A stretch of DNA of 64,000 nucleotides from Gammaproteobacteria bacterium 53_120_T64 (GTDB taxonomy: Bacteria; Pseudomonadota; Gammaproteobacteria; Pseudomonadales; Porticoccaceae). The notes beneath the pieces were generated by a model. The model made no database searches. It was not told the origin of the DNA and saw nothing but the letters and a program-made list of their open reading frames with translations. The DNA is taken from positions 1 to 64,000 of the forward strand of contig MAAT01000025.1 of assembly GCA_002162815.1 (NCBI GenBank), given 5' to 3'. The position numbers and the translations under genes were made by a program. Of the stretch, positions 29,388 through 38,206 are shown piece after piece. Each line of letters begins with the position of its first letter. The first letter of the stretch is position 1.

Positions 29388-30620
29388 TCACTCACAATTC
29401 GCGTCGCACAGGGCGGATAGTTTTTGTTCATAGCGCTGCGCTAAAACCTGTCGGTCAAAATGAGCGGCAACATATTCGCTGCCCTTATCACCATATTCAC
29501 GGCAAAGGGCGGGAGAGTCTGCAAGCTTGACGATGGCCGCTGCCAATGCCGACGCATTCTCTGGCTCAATGGCAATGCCGGCATTTGCGTCCTGGATGAT
29601 TTCTTTACTCTCGCCAGCCACACCGATGATAATAGGTTTTTTCATCGCCATACTTTCGAATATTTTGGAAGGTATAACCGTCAAAAACAGGTCTAACTTG
29701 CGCAAAAGCACCAAACTCGCATCAGAAACCGACCATAAGCGGGGCATATCCTCTTTAGGCAGCTGCCCAAGCATGACAATATTATTGAGCTGCCTGGTTG
29801 AAATTTCATCGGCTAAGCGTTGGCGCTCCGCACCTTCGCCAGCCATCAAAAACACAATATCTTCTCGCCTGCGCAATAACTCAGCCGCTTCGATAATAAC
29901 GTCCAGACCATGGGCCATACCATGCGTACCTACATAGGACGCCACAAACTTACCTTTAACGCCTATTGATTCAGCATATGCCTCATCGGGCGCTTGCTCG
30001 GCAAAGAAACTCAGGTCAACGCCATTGCGAATCACTTCAATACGCTCTTGTCGCCCACCACGGGCAACAATATGCTCTTTAAAGGCGTTCGTCACCGGCA
30101 CGATAAAGTCAGCTTTACGGTACATAAAGCTCTCTATGCTCTCCAAAACAGCAATGAGTTTACGGTTATTCAAGGCCCCCACGGCCACAATAGACTCGGG
30201 CCAAAGGTCGCGAATTTCCAGTAACCAGGGCGCACGCTTAATTCGAGAAACAATATAACCGGCTAAGCCATTGAAAAACTGTGGCGAGGTTGAAATCACC
30301 ACATCTGCCTTCGACAAGAAAGGCGCCAACAGTGTCACCATGACCATATAAAACACATAATTAGATGTTCGCTTTATAAAGCCCTCATTGGCCGTAATAT
30401 AGGTCAAGATTTTAATTGCCTTAATGCCGTCTTTGTACTCGACATGCACCAACTTGTTTTTATAGCCGGGGTAGGCTTTACCCATCGGATGATGAGGCAC
30501 ACAGCTAACGACGGTGACCTGGTGACCCATTTTGACCCACTGCTTGCAGTGCTCGTAAGTACGAGTGGCCGGGGCATTCACTTCGGGGGGGAAATAATGG
30601 GAAAGAAAAAGAATACGCAC
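29388..30620 (-). CDS. Glycosyltransferase family 4 (WbuB-like)
   Basis: The 410-residue GT-B enzyme begins MRILFLSHYFPPEVNAPATR, the WbuB-type start. The C-terminal nucleotide-sugar domain includes GKFVASYVGTHGMAHGLDVI, FLMAGEGAERQRL and PSKIFESMAMKKPIIIG, whose Glu contacts the donor sugar. WbuB-like enzymes often add FucNAc or similar sugars in O-antigen synthesis, but the donor here is unknown. Two bases separate it from the heparinase-like gene upstream. Confidence 0.88.
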   Translation of the reverse strand: MRILFLSHYFPPEVNAPATRTYEHCKQWVKMGHQVTVVSCVPHHPMGKAYPGYKNKLVHVEYKDGIKAIKILTYITANEGFIKRTSNYVFYMVMVTLLAPFLSKADVVISTSPQFFNGLAGYIVSRIKRAPWLLEIRDLWPESIVAVGALNNRKLIAVLESIESFMYRKADFIVPVTNAFKEHIVARGGRQERIEVIRNGVDLSFFAEQAPDEAYAESIGVKGKFVASYVGTHGMAHGLDVIIEAAELLRRREDIVFLMAGEGAERQRLADEISTRQLNNIVMLGQLPKEDMPRLWSVSDASLVLLRKLDLFLTVIPSKIFESMAMKKPIIIGVAGESKEIIQDANAGIAIEPENASALAAAIVKLADSPALCREYGDKGSEYVAAHFDRQVLAQRYEQKLSALCDANCE

Positions 30621-30622
30621 AA

Positions 30623-32299
30623 CTATAGTTTCCTTAGCGTATAAGACAGAGTAGTGGGCAGCTCTGACTTACGTTGTAAAACGACACACCTATTTTTAAT
30701 AACCAGTCCAAATTCGGGGCAATAATAACTGTCCTCAAGAACGTAATCTACACCCTCTGTAAAACGAAGCTCATAAACTAGCCCCTGAGTAAAACCGAAC
30801 TGTAAATAGCCCGGCCCCTCCTCTTTGATGACAGCATTGGGGTGTAAATGAATGAAAGTCTCAACATTACGAATACCCCGACCCTTGACTTCATCGACGA
30901 CAGTCATGGCAGTAATACTGCCCTCTGGCGAGAGGGAAAGAGCTACATCGCGTTGATGCACGGTACGGCCGCCCAAGGCATGAAAGCCACGATAAGCACC
31001 TTGAAAAGTAACCTTATCATCATATTGGCAAATATTAGCATTCAGTACCACAGCGCGCCTCGCGACACGGAATTCACCCCACACCTCAGATTGCTCGGCA
31101 CCGTCAACAGACACCGTATTATGGGCGCGAGTACTGCGAACGTACTGACGCATTGCGCCAGGCTCATATTCACTAACACCGCTATCGACAATCACTCGTT
31201 GGCCATCGAGCATCAGTTCATAGCTCAACATGTCGCAATGGGTATGGCCTGGTTGGTAAGAAGGACCTATATCGCCCGCATCAATGATAAACATGTCAGA
31301 ATTCGAACGATAAGCGAAAAGGCCAGAATCGGGTAATGCTAGTACAGGCGCCTGCTCGCCATGCAAGCAGCTGGGCGCCTTAGTAAGCGTTTTAAAATAT
31401 TGGTCAAGGTCAGATAACGTAGGACTAATGCCGAATGCCGTATCGTTAAATAATGGAAGGCTTTGATCCGGAAAGACTATTTCCTCATAGAAACGCAAGC
31501 CGCGAATGCAATGATCGTTGAAAAGCGCAAGAAAATCAGTACTAAATAGCGCTCTGTTATTAAGGGCCAAATTGAAGATGTCGAGATAGTTTTCAAGCAT
31601 CAAAGCATGGTACTGGGGTGTGCGCTCGTAGTGTCCGCCATCTGATAGCGTTTGCTCTACGACCTGCTCACATAAACCCTTTGCCCCAAAACGCAACCAA
31701 CGAGTAGCATCTTCACCATCAAAGAAAGCACCGGCGAAGGTCAGTGCCTTAAGGTTTTCAAAATAGTGGTTTGCCAATATATGGCGCTCATCATTTTTCT
31801 CTAGCCAAAGCACTTGCAAGTAGAGGCTTTGCAGTACCGCAGGTGTTTGCGCCGCGGGGTAAGCCTGTAAATAGTAGATCCAATTGACAATACGCAGGCT
31901 AACCGTAAAAGGCTCCCAGCCTGGTTGACTACCTTGCGGGTTGCTAGCTATCCAGCTTTCCAACAAGGACCCCTTGTATTCACCACTATGATTTTCATCA
32001 CGAAGGTAATCGAAATAGTGTAAGTTATAACGCCATAAGCGTGGAACATCTTCAGGGCACCAATCAAAGCGATCAACCTGTAACACCTTACTAATATTCA
32101 GAAACCGAAAGCCGCCCTCTGCCTGCAATACGCCCGTTACCGGCAAGGGTTGATTCAAAGTCAGGGCACGATTAGTCTTTACTGCCTGGGTACAGGAAAC
32201 TGTACTGGCTGGTAAGCCACGACGAATGATAAAGAAAAAGAATTGATTTAAGCGTAGGTGCCGCAAGGTAAAAAATAATCGAATCGTTCTTTTAATCAC
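30623..32299 (-). CDS. Heparinase II/III-family protein
   Basis: The 558-residue protein has an alpha-helical toroid (about 80-330, WRYNLHYFDYLRDENHSGEY, GGHYERTPQYHALMLENYLD) followed by a beta-sandwich with HTHCDMLSYELMLDGQRVIV and STRAHNTVSVDGAEQSEVWG. His and Tyr residues of the lyase site are conserved. Homologues in polysaccharide loci are thought to cut or modify uronate-containing polymers. No clear Sec signal is seen; the N-terminus is basic with one hydrophobic stretch. It starts with GTG, 24 bases after the FitB-like toxin stop. Confidence 0.85.
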   Translation of the reverse strand: MIKRTIRLFFTLRHLRLNQFFFFIIRRGLPASTVSCTQAVKTNRALTLNQPLPVTGVLQAEGGFRFLNISKVLQVDRFDWCPEDVPRLWRYNLHYFDYLRDENHSGEYKGSLLESWIASNPQGSQPGWEPFTVSLRIVNWIYYLQAYPAAQTPAVLQSLYLQVLWLEKNDERHILANHYFENLKALTFAGAFFDGEDATRWLRFGAKGLCEQVVEQTLSDGGHYERTPQYHALMLENYLDIFNLALNNRALFSTDFLALFNDHCIRGLRFYEEIVFPDQSLPLFNDTAFGISPTLSDLDQYFKTLTKAPSCLHGEQAPVLALPDSGLFAYRSNSDMFIIDAGDIGPSYQPGHTHCDMLSYELMLDGQRVIVDSGVSEYEPGAMRQYVRSTRAHNTVSVDGAEQSEVWGEFRVARRAVVLNANICQYDDKVTFQGAYRGFHALGGRTVHQRDVALSLSPEGSITAMTVVDEVKGRGIRNVETFIHLHPNAVIKEEGPGYLQFGFTQGLVYELRFTEGVDYVLEDSYYCPEFGLVIKNRCVVLQRKSELPTTLSYTLRKL

Positions 32300-32323
32300 T
32301 ACTTACTTTCTCTATCTATTGCA

Positions 32324-32740
32324 TCAATCAAAAGGATTTAATAATCGAAGACCGGTTTTCTCAAAGTCGCGAATATTGCGAGTTACCACCGTTAAATCGT
32401 TAGTTAATGCAATGACTGAAATTTGTATATCAATAGCATTTTCGTAATAAGGGACCCTTAAAGCACCCCACAACTGAGCCTCATCTTTACCAAAATCAAG
32501 TACAGCCGCCTCGTAATCAACAAGAAGATTTTCAAACCAGCGCTCCAACAACAGGGCCTGTTTGACATCCCCCCGATAACGAATCAGATCAATGTCTCGT
32601 CGAAGCTCCCCTAGCGTGATAACACTAAGAAAAAGCAGATCACCATTCTCTACGGCCTTATAAAAAAATAGCTTTACGCCATTGTTAGCCTTAATTCCCT
32701 TTCTGCATTCACTGATGACATTAGTATCAATCAAATACAC
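32324..32740 (-). CDS. PIN-domain toxin, FitB/VapC type
   Basis: PIN toxins are Mg-dependent ribonucleases, often cutting initiator tRNA or rRNA. From GTG 32740 the protein is 138 residues, the usual FitB length, beginning (V)YLIDTNVISE with the first acidic residue. Further acidic residues appear in SVITLGELRRDI, NAIDIQISVIAL and TRNIRDFE. An ORF extends upstream to 32818, but that part overlaps the antitoxin in another frame. The GTG start overlaps the antitoxin's original TGA stop region by 14 bases, the standard fitAB arrangement. All catalytic positions look intact while the antitoxin is interrupted. The pair lies inside the polysaccharide locus. Confidence 0.86.
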   Translation of the reverse strand: MYLIDTNVISECRKGIKANNGVKLFFYKAVENGDLLFLSVITLGELRRDIDLIRYRGDVKQALLLERWFENLLVDYEAAVLDFGKDEAQLWGALRVPYYENAIDIQISVIALTNDLTVVTRNIRDFEKTGLRLLNPFD

Positions 32741-32960
32741 TCGGCTCACTCTCGTTTTGAACTCGTTCAAAATCACTATCTTTACCAACATTCGGGATTT
32801 CCCGAAGCGCCTGGGCAAAGCTCTACTTACGAGGCTTTAACAAAGCAGCGCTCAAAATTTGGCGGTGCTCTGCTTCTGTACTCAAGCCATGTAGACCTGC
32901 TCTGGCTTTGAGAGCCCTCACAATGTCTTCATCGACATTTCTCACTAGTAAATTGGCCAT
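32727..32960 (-). pseudogene. FitA-type ribbon-helix-helix antitoxin interrupted by an in-frame amber stop
   Basis: The gene starts at ATG 32960 with a GGAGAG ribosome site eight bases upstream. It encodes MANLLVRNVDEDIVRALKAR and LSTEAEHRQILSAAL, the DNA-binding half of a FitA antitoxin. Codon 46 is TAG (32823-32825). The frame then continues without a break as SFAQALREIPNVGKDSDFER up to TGA at 32727, giving 77 codons. That is the normal length and the normal toxin-wrapping C-terminal tail. As read, only a 45-residue repressor domain would be made. Alternatives are stop-codon readthrough or a sequencing error at one base. Confidence 0.8.
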
Positions 32961-32981
32961 GCGTACTCTCCATTGATAGCG

Positions 32982-33203
32982 CTACTTAATCTGCTCCACC
33001 ACATCAAAGTAGGCACTGCCCACTTCAACCAACCCGTCAAAAGGAATCAATCCACTGGTATCATCATTAGTAATATCATCAACAAAAAGCAGCATTTGCG
33101 GGCTTTCGTCTTTATCGTGTTTCCCCCAAACGATGGAACTCAATACTAGGCAAGCCAATATAATATGGTACCCGGACGCCCATGAGGCCTTACGATCACA
33201 CAA
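32982..33203 (-). CDS. Doubtful small ORF, unknown
   Basis: This is a 73-codon frame starting with TTG, directly preceded in frame by TAG and an ATG (ATG-TAG-CCA-TTG). It has one hydrophobic stretch (YHIILACLVLSSIVWG) followed by a polar acidic tail ending SAYFDVVEQIK. It fills the 330-base gap between the GH123-like gene and the antitoxin gene. I recognise no family and no good ribosome site. It may be a remnant of a secreted protein, and nothing else is seen in this gap. Confidence 0.25.
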   Translation of the reverse strand: MCDRKASWASGYHIILACLVLSSIVWGKHDKDESPQMLLFVDDITNDDTSGLIPFDGLVEVGSAYFDVVEQIK

Positions 33204-33290
33204 TGGCTACATGCGATCTTTGCCAACCAAGTAGTTAATTTAAAACTGCTGCTATAAAATAAAGTTCACCTTAATTATATGGAACAACCA

Positions 33291-35675
33291 TTATCTTGAT
33301 GCCAATCCGATGATATAGCGCCTAGTAGTCTCAAAGAGCAAATAGTCATCCTTACTGCGTATTAATGTATCAATCCTTTCATTAAACTCAGTTACTTGTT
33401 TCGCACCCGTTATCTTCTTAGAAGCAAGTACTAGTAACTCATAATCTTCAACGCCCTCCCGCCATGCCTCCCACCGCTTGCTACTTAATATTTCGCCATT
33501 ATCAGCATCGTATATCACAGAGTAATCAGGTCGCCTTCCATCAAAGTCATTCCAGGCCGTACCCAGCCCGCCTGTGTCTGCATAAGCCCAAAATCCAATT
33601 CCAGCTGCTCCTCCTTGAAATGCCTGCCATGCCTGCAAGCGATAATAGCTATGTGGTGCCGCACTTTTACCCCCCCCCTCTGCAGCATAAGTCCATAGTT
33701 GCTTACCCACAGCCTTAACCGCAAAACTATTAGGAGACCCTAGCTTTGATATCAAGACCTGGTAAATATCAATCATATTTCCAGCCTTAATCACATCCAC
33801 GGCACCTAGGTGCCCCATGGTAGTAAAAACTTCTATTTCTGGGTTAATTTCTTTAATAAGTCTGCTGGTGTCCAACAACAGCTTAATTTCCATAGGGTTG
33901 CTAGGTTCATCGACAGGATAAAATGAAAATTCGTGATTTTTTAATCCATTTTTTTCAAGGTGATTTGTCCAATCCAATATCCATTCACGAAATGCATCTT
34001 CCCACAAAGGGGTTTTATACTTAAGAACCCCCCCAAAGGTTCGTAATTTTTCATCATTAAAACCAAGAAAAAACAATACCTTTGAAGGGGGGTTCTCATA
34101 GTCCATCATTGCATCAAAACTAGAATAATCAGGGAGAGATGCTTGGGGTCCGATAAATTTAGGCCAAGGTAATTGCGAGGGGTGTATTACAGCAACATTA
34201 ACATGATGAGAAGACAAATCGCGTCTTGCCTGTGTCGGAATATCCTTGGGAATCCATTGACTCAGATAGGCCCAAGCATTTACAAAAACATTTTGCTTCA
34301 CAGGTAGGGAAACAGGCCACACCTTCGTTCTCATTGGAATATGCGCCACTTCAAGACCACTATGAAATTGCGTTACAACAATCTCAGCAACATAGTCATC
34401 GGGTAGTGCGTTGCCAGCCTTCCCTGTAATCCAGATTTGCTTAGAACCCCAAGGCTCGAGAAAAACAAAGCCTTCATCAATCGGCTTTAAAGCATCACCG
34501 ATGATTTGATAATTAGACGAAATGACTGGCACCACTTCACGAAATTCGTATTCCGGCGCGTATCCAAAAGATTTTTCTTTAACTGACACTCTGTAGCTTT
34601 GGCGGTTGTTCGAATTATTCGTCAAAGCAAATGCATTCGATGTGACACCGCGATTTATTAGATCAAAATCAAGAACAACTTTTTCTGTTAAAGCTCTATT
34701 TGGGTTGTCAAATGGACTAAATGCCTTCCAGGGAGGTGGGTTCCATACGATCAACCCCTCTTGATACTGATCGGATATCAGAGCTCTAGAAAGCTCCAAC
34801 AATTCATGCTCAATATCGACAAGATTCGCATCACTTTTAACTTGATCGGCTGATAATTTAGATAGCAGTAGTTCTAACTTTCTAGCCGAAACCGAATCAT
34901 CATTCGCGTTGTTGCTAGTGAAAAGCATCTCGGCTTGCAAGCGGAACGCAATAGATTTATGCCTTAGAAGATGGCGATCGAGCACAAGGCCTTCAATATC
35001 ACTTCGGCTTAACATCGCACTAATGTCAGTTGTTGCTATATCTGAAAAACCACTATCCATCACCTTAATTTCGTCGATAAAGGTAAACGCGCCCTTGGGC
35101 TGAATCACTAAGAATACATACCTACCAACAATTGAATAACTCGACGCACAGAATTCCTGCACTTTATATGCCCCAGATCCATGCTGCTCTCCTTGATATA
35201 AATCACCAAGTTCAATATATTTTTTTTTATCAGACGAAATAAAAACATCAATACGATCTGGGAATGAAACCCCCGCATGATCACCACGGGAAGTACTTAG
35301 GCATATACCGCCAATATTTCGCAGCGAACCAAGATCAATTTCAATTTTAATTGAACTGGAATTTTGCCACCCAACAGCCCCTCTATTCGTCCAAAAATGG
35401 CCCTTAGTATAAAGGCCATCCGTTAACTGAATGGTATCGTCATCATCTCTTGTTAATTCATACTGTGGTTTTGGAGAATACGTATAGGTAGAATTAAGCG
35501 CTAGATTCTTAATGCCACTAGCATTACATTTGTCACTGACATGAATGAGTGCAATAACACACAAAACACCCAAAAACCTAATATCAAAAATCATTTGATT
35601 TGCAGAAGTCGTTTTGAATCTATTTTGGTTCAGCAAAGAATTAGAGCCGAGCATTCTTCTTACTAAAGAAAACAC
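33291..35675 (-). CDS. Secreted GH123/DUF4091-like protein with N-terminal carbohydrate-binding-like domain
   Basis: The product is up to 794 residues. A hydrophobic signal segment (FLGVLCVIALIHVSDKCNAS) is followed by a discoidin-like region about 50-205 (TDGLYTKGHFWTNRGAVGWQ, IEIDLGSLRNIGGICLS), a central sandwich, and a TIM-barrel-like part. The C-terminus matches DUF4091 (AWQAFQGGAAGIGFWAYADT, RWEAWREGVEDYELLVLAS). This suggests a glycosidase acting on N-acetylhexosamine-containing glycans. The start is uncertain: GTG 35675, ATG 35654 (AGAAG upstream) or ATG 35594. It follows the CapK-like gene by six bases and is A+T-rich like its neighbours. Confidence 0.75.
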   Translation of the reverse strand: MFSLVRRMLGSNSLLNQNRFKTTSANQMIFDIRFLGVLCVIALIHVSDKCNASGIKNLALNSTYTYSPKPQYELTRDDDDTIQLTDGLYTKGHFWTNRGAVGWQNSSSIKIEIDLGSLRNIGGICLSTSRGDHAGVSFPDRIDVFISSDKKKYIELGDLYQGEQHGSGAYKVQEFCASSYSIVGRYVFLVIQPKGAFTFIDEIKVMDSGFSDIATTDISAMLSRSDIEGLVLDRHLLRHKSIAFRLQAEMLFTSNNANDDSVSARKLELLLSKLSADQVKSDANLVDIEHELLELSRALISDQYQEGLIVWNPPPWKAFSPFDNPNRALTEKVVLDFDLINRGVTSNAFALTNNSNNRQSYRVSVKEKSFGYAPEYEFREVVPVISSNYQIIGDALKPIDEGFVFLEPWGSKQIWITGKAGNALPDDYVAEIVVTQFHSGLEVAHIPMRTKVWPVSLPVKQNVFVNAWAYLSQWIPKDIPTQARRDLSSHHVNVAVIHPSQLPWPKFIGPQASLPDYSSFDAMMDYENPPSKVLFFLGFNDEKLRTFGGVLKYKTPLWEDAFREWILDWTNHLEKNGLKNHEFSFYPVDEPSNPMEIKLLLDTSRLIKEINPEIEVFTTMGHLGAVDVIKAGNMIDIYQVLISKLGSPNSFAVKAVGKQLWTYAAEGGGKSAAPHSYYRLQAWQAFQGGAAGIGFWAYADTGGLGTAWNDFDGRRPDYSVIYDADNGEILSSKRWEAWREGVEDYELLVLASKKITGAKQVTEFNERIDTLIRSKDDYLLFETTRRYIIGLASR

Positions 35676-35681
35676 AATAAT

Positions 35682-37043
35682 TCAGCAGTCCAGTTTTTGG
35701 ATCAAAAACATTTGTTTGCCTCTTACGGTGAGTTCAACTGTCTCAACAATTTTCAATTCAATTTGAAGCTCACTACCAACCTTCTCTGCAAAAGCTCTCA
35801 TAATCACCTCACCATCTTTCTCAAATTCAAAGGATTTTGTCGGTACAATTCTCAACTCAGCTCTACCGGGGGTATCCTGGTAAAACTGAAAGCGTTCGAC
35901 ATTAGAAAATAGATTTGAATGCATATTAAGAGCTGTAATTGAAATTCGAGAGCCACTATTGCCAATTAACATTTCTTGTAACCAGCGACCATCAATGCCA
36001 GAGATACGGGGAAAAGCATGAACACCACGCCCTTCTTTAGCGTAATCTATACCCGAACAACGATCACCTGTCTGGTATCGAAGCATAGGCATAGCCATAT
36101 TTATAAAGCCCGTACCAACCAGTTCGCCATCAAGCACCTCGGTATAACCATATCGAGGATCGACAAAGTAGCCTTCACGATCAGGCACAGTCCCTGCAAA
36201 AATTAAACGTTCACTATGACCATAAAAACTGATAACAGGGCAATTTAATAGCTCTTCGATTTTCTCTTTCTGGTGTGGATAAACCGATTCTGAAACAAGC
36301 AACACAGCCTTCAGATCAAGTTTCTTCCCCCAACTATATTTAGCGGCAATAGAAGCAAACTGACTAACTGACGAAGGATATCCATGTATATACTTCACAT
36401 CAAAATTCTCTATAACTGAAGCAAGGCTTTTAACAACAGCTTCGGTTAGATGAAATGGCGATAATTGTAACTCCCTATAAATCGGATTGTACTGATAATA
36501 AACACCTTTTTCCGCCTGCGGAAAAGCAACTCCGCGCAACCCGATCTTTCGATCCGATGAAGTAACACCATACCGACCCAATAAATCGTGCACAAACGCC
36601 CACTCTTTACCATAGGCCTCGGACGCCATATGAAATGCCATCGGCGTACCGCTTGTACCGCCTGTTGTAATAGGGTATCGAGCGGTTTTAGATACAGCCT
36701 CGGAAATCATTCGTCCCCCCTCATCCTTTATGATTTCCTTGGTTAGCAAGGGCAGCTCAAAGAACTGATCCATTGATTGAAGGCGGGCTGGAATATTTAG
36801 TTTGCGAAACAGATCACGATAGTAAGGTACTGTTGTAACAGAAAATTCCACAACTTCGAATAGTTTATTACGCTGAAATTCAATATATTGATCGGCACTC
36901 CAGTTGGATGATTCGTTCAGAAATCGTAGTTGTTTTCGATAATCTTTTCCAAGTACGAATGATGGTGGCAATTTCGCGATAGGAGTTTTAACCCATAGAG
37001 GAAGTGATAAATAAAGTTCCTTTAATTCTTGTAAAAAAATCAT
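35682..37043 (-). CDS. CapK/PaaK-like adenylate-forming protein
   Basis: The 453-residue protein belongs to the phenylacetate-CoA ligase-like family, often called CapK in capsule loci. It has the phosphate-binding motif TTGGTSGTP near residue 128. ISFYGHSERLIFAGTVPDRE and YQTGDRCSG, the AMP-binding segments of the family, follow. Such proteins in polysaccharide clusters probably activate an amino or organic acid that decorates a sugar. The nearby acyltransferase gene could take part. No carrier protein gene is visible. Confidence 0.83.
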   Translation of the reverse strand: MIFLQELKELYLSLPLWVKTPIAKLPPSFVLGKDYRKQLRFLNESSNWSADQYIEFQRNKLFEVVEFSVTTVPYYRDLFRKLNIPARLQSMDQFFELPLLTKEIIKDEGGRMISEAVSKTARYPITTGGTSGTPMAFHMASEAYGKEWAFVHDLLGRYGVTSSDRKIGLRGVAFPQAEKGVYYQYNPIYRELQLSPFHLTEAVVKSLASVIENFDVKYIHGYPSSVSQFASIAAKYSWGKKLDLKAVLLVSESVYPHQKEKIEELLNCPVISFYGHSERLIFAGTVPDREGYFVDPRYGYTEVLDGELVGTGFINMAMPMLRYQTGDRCSGIDYAKEGRGVHAFPRISGIDGRWLQEMLIGNSGSRISITALNMHSNLFSNVERFQFYQDTPGRAELRIVPTKSFEFEKDGEVIMRAFAEKVGSELQIELKIVETVELTVRGKQMFLIQKLDC

Positions 37044-37131
37044 TTAATATCACCGATAGTTTTATTATAAACTGAAAACATTGACCAGTTTAAACCGAGC
37101 CATTGCCTATTATAAAAGGCCCAATCCGACC

Positions 37132-38124
37132 CTAAGTGGCTCTTGACCTGATTGAAGAAAAATATTTATCAAGTACAACCTCACGGGAGAAATCATCAAA
37201 CATCTGCGAGGCGCCGATACGTTTTCTTTGATAATCTACTGAAATATTTTTCATTCCCCGAAGTAAGTCCAACGCATCACCCGGCTCGACTAGCACACCA
37301 CAGTTATCATCCACAATTTCGGGTAACGCACGCCATATTGTTGCCACAACGGGAGCGCTTACGCTGTATGCTTCCAGAATGACACCGGGATACCCCTCGC
37401 CCTCATGAAAGGTTGGTAGCAGCAGCGCATTATATTTGGCAATCATACTTGCGACGTCTTCCGGCGGAAGCACCCCTTGATACCTAACATTAGGTGATCT
37501 GAAATCATCAGCGCTATACCCACTAAGCGGCCCATAAACGTCAACCAACCATTCATCTGGCAACAGTGTCCCTAGTGCAATTATTTCATCCAGGCCTTTT
37601 TCACGCTTAACATGTCCCACAAACACAAAGCGCCCCTGAAACTCTTCCAGATTTTGATACTTAGTTTCAGGACGGTAATTGGGAAACCAAAAGGTCTCTG
37701 AGTTAAATGTGGAAAAATATTCAACCAAACTTTTGGTCTCAAAAAAATTAGAATGGCTATGAAATAAAAACTGCCTGGTGCTCCAGCGCCAAAAGGTACT
37801 GAAACCCACGTATACTTCGTCAAAATTACCTGCAAATTTGCGTGTATGGTAGTTCAGACCTAAAAGGTAGTGGCATATCAATACGATAAAACCAAGATAC
37901 TTATAATCTCGGGCAGTACCGTGCAATGCAACTTCATCACCTTTGAAAGCAGCACGGACGCAGCACCACGTGAAGCACATGATCATCGATAATGATGAGG
38001 TATAGTTTTTAGCATTTGTATCAAAAACACCTGCGTCCGGACTAATTGAATTAATCAGGTCTTCAAAAAGTACCACCACCCCCCCTACATCGCTCCCATG
38101 TCGGAGCGGGCCCGCGAATATCAT
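37132..38124 (-). CDS. Glycosyltransferase family 4
   Basis: The 330-residue protein has the N-terminal MIFAGPLRHGSDVGGVVVLF glycine-rich acceptor loop. Its C-terminal donor domain has GRFVFVGHVKREKGLDEIIA, VDVYGPLSG and LLLPTFHEGEGYPGVILEAY, a strong GT4 signature (the Glu residues of the EX7E motif). A good ribosome site (AAGGGA) lies nine bases before the ATG. It is a little short for the family, but both lobes are present. Acceptor and donor are unknown. Confidence 0.86.
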   Translation of the reverse strand: MIFAGPLRHGSDVGGVVVLFEDLINSISPDAGVFDTNAKNYTSSLSMIMCFTWCCVRAAFKGDEVALHGTARDYKYLGFIVLICHYLLGLNYHTRKFAGNFDEVYVGFSTFWRWSTRQFLFHSHSNFFETKSLVEYFSTFNSETFWFPNYRPETKYQNLEEFQGRFVFVGHVKREKGLDEIIALGTLLPDEWLVDVYGPLSGYSADDFRSPNVRYQGVLPPEDVASMIAKYNALLLPTFHEGEGYPGVILEAYSVSAPVVATIWRALPEIVDDNCGVLVEPGDALDLLRGMKNISVDYQRKRIGASQMFDDFSREVVLDKYFSSIRSRAT

Positions 38125-38206
38125 CTGTATATATCCCTTAATCGTTCTAGTACGACGCCATCAAACTTTATTAGCGTGTACATATTTTGGCCTTCATACC
38201 TATTGC

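Noticed and set aside
32741-32818. Longer N-terminus of the PIN toxin starting at 32818.
   Set aside because: That stretch is the antitoxin C-terminus read in another frame. The GTG at 32740 gives the normal length and arrangement.
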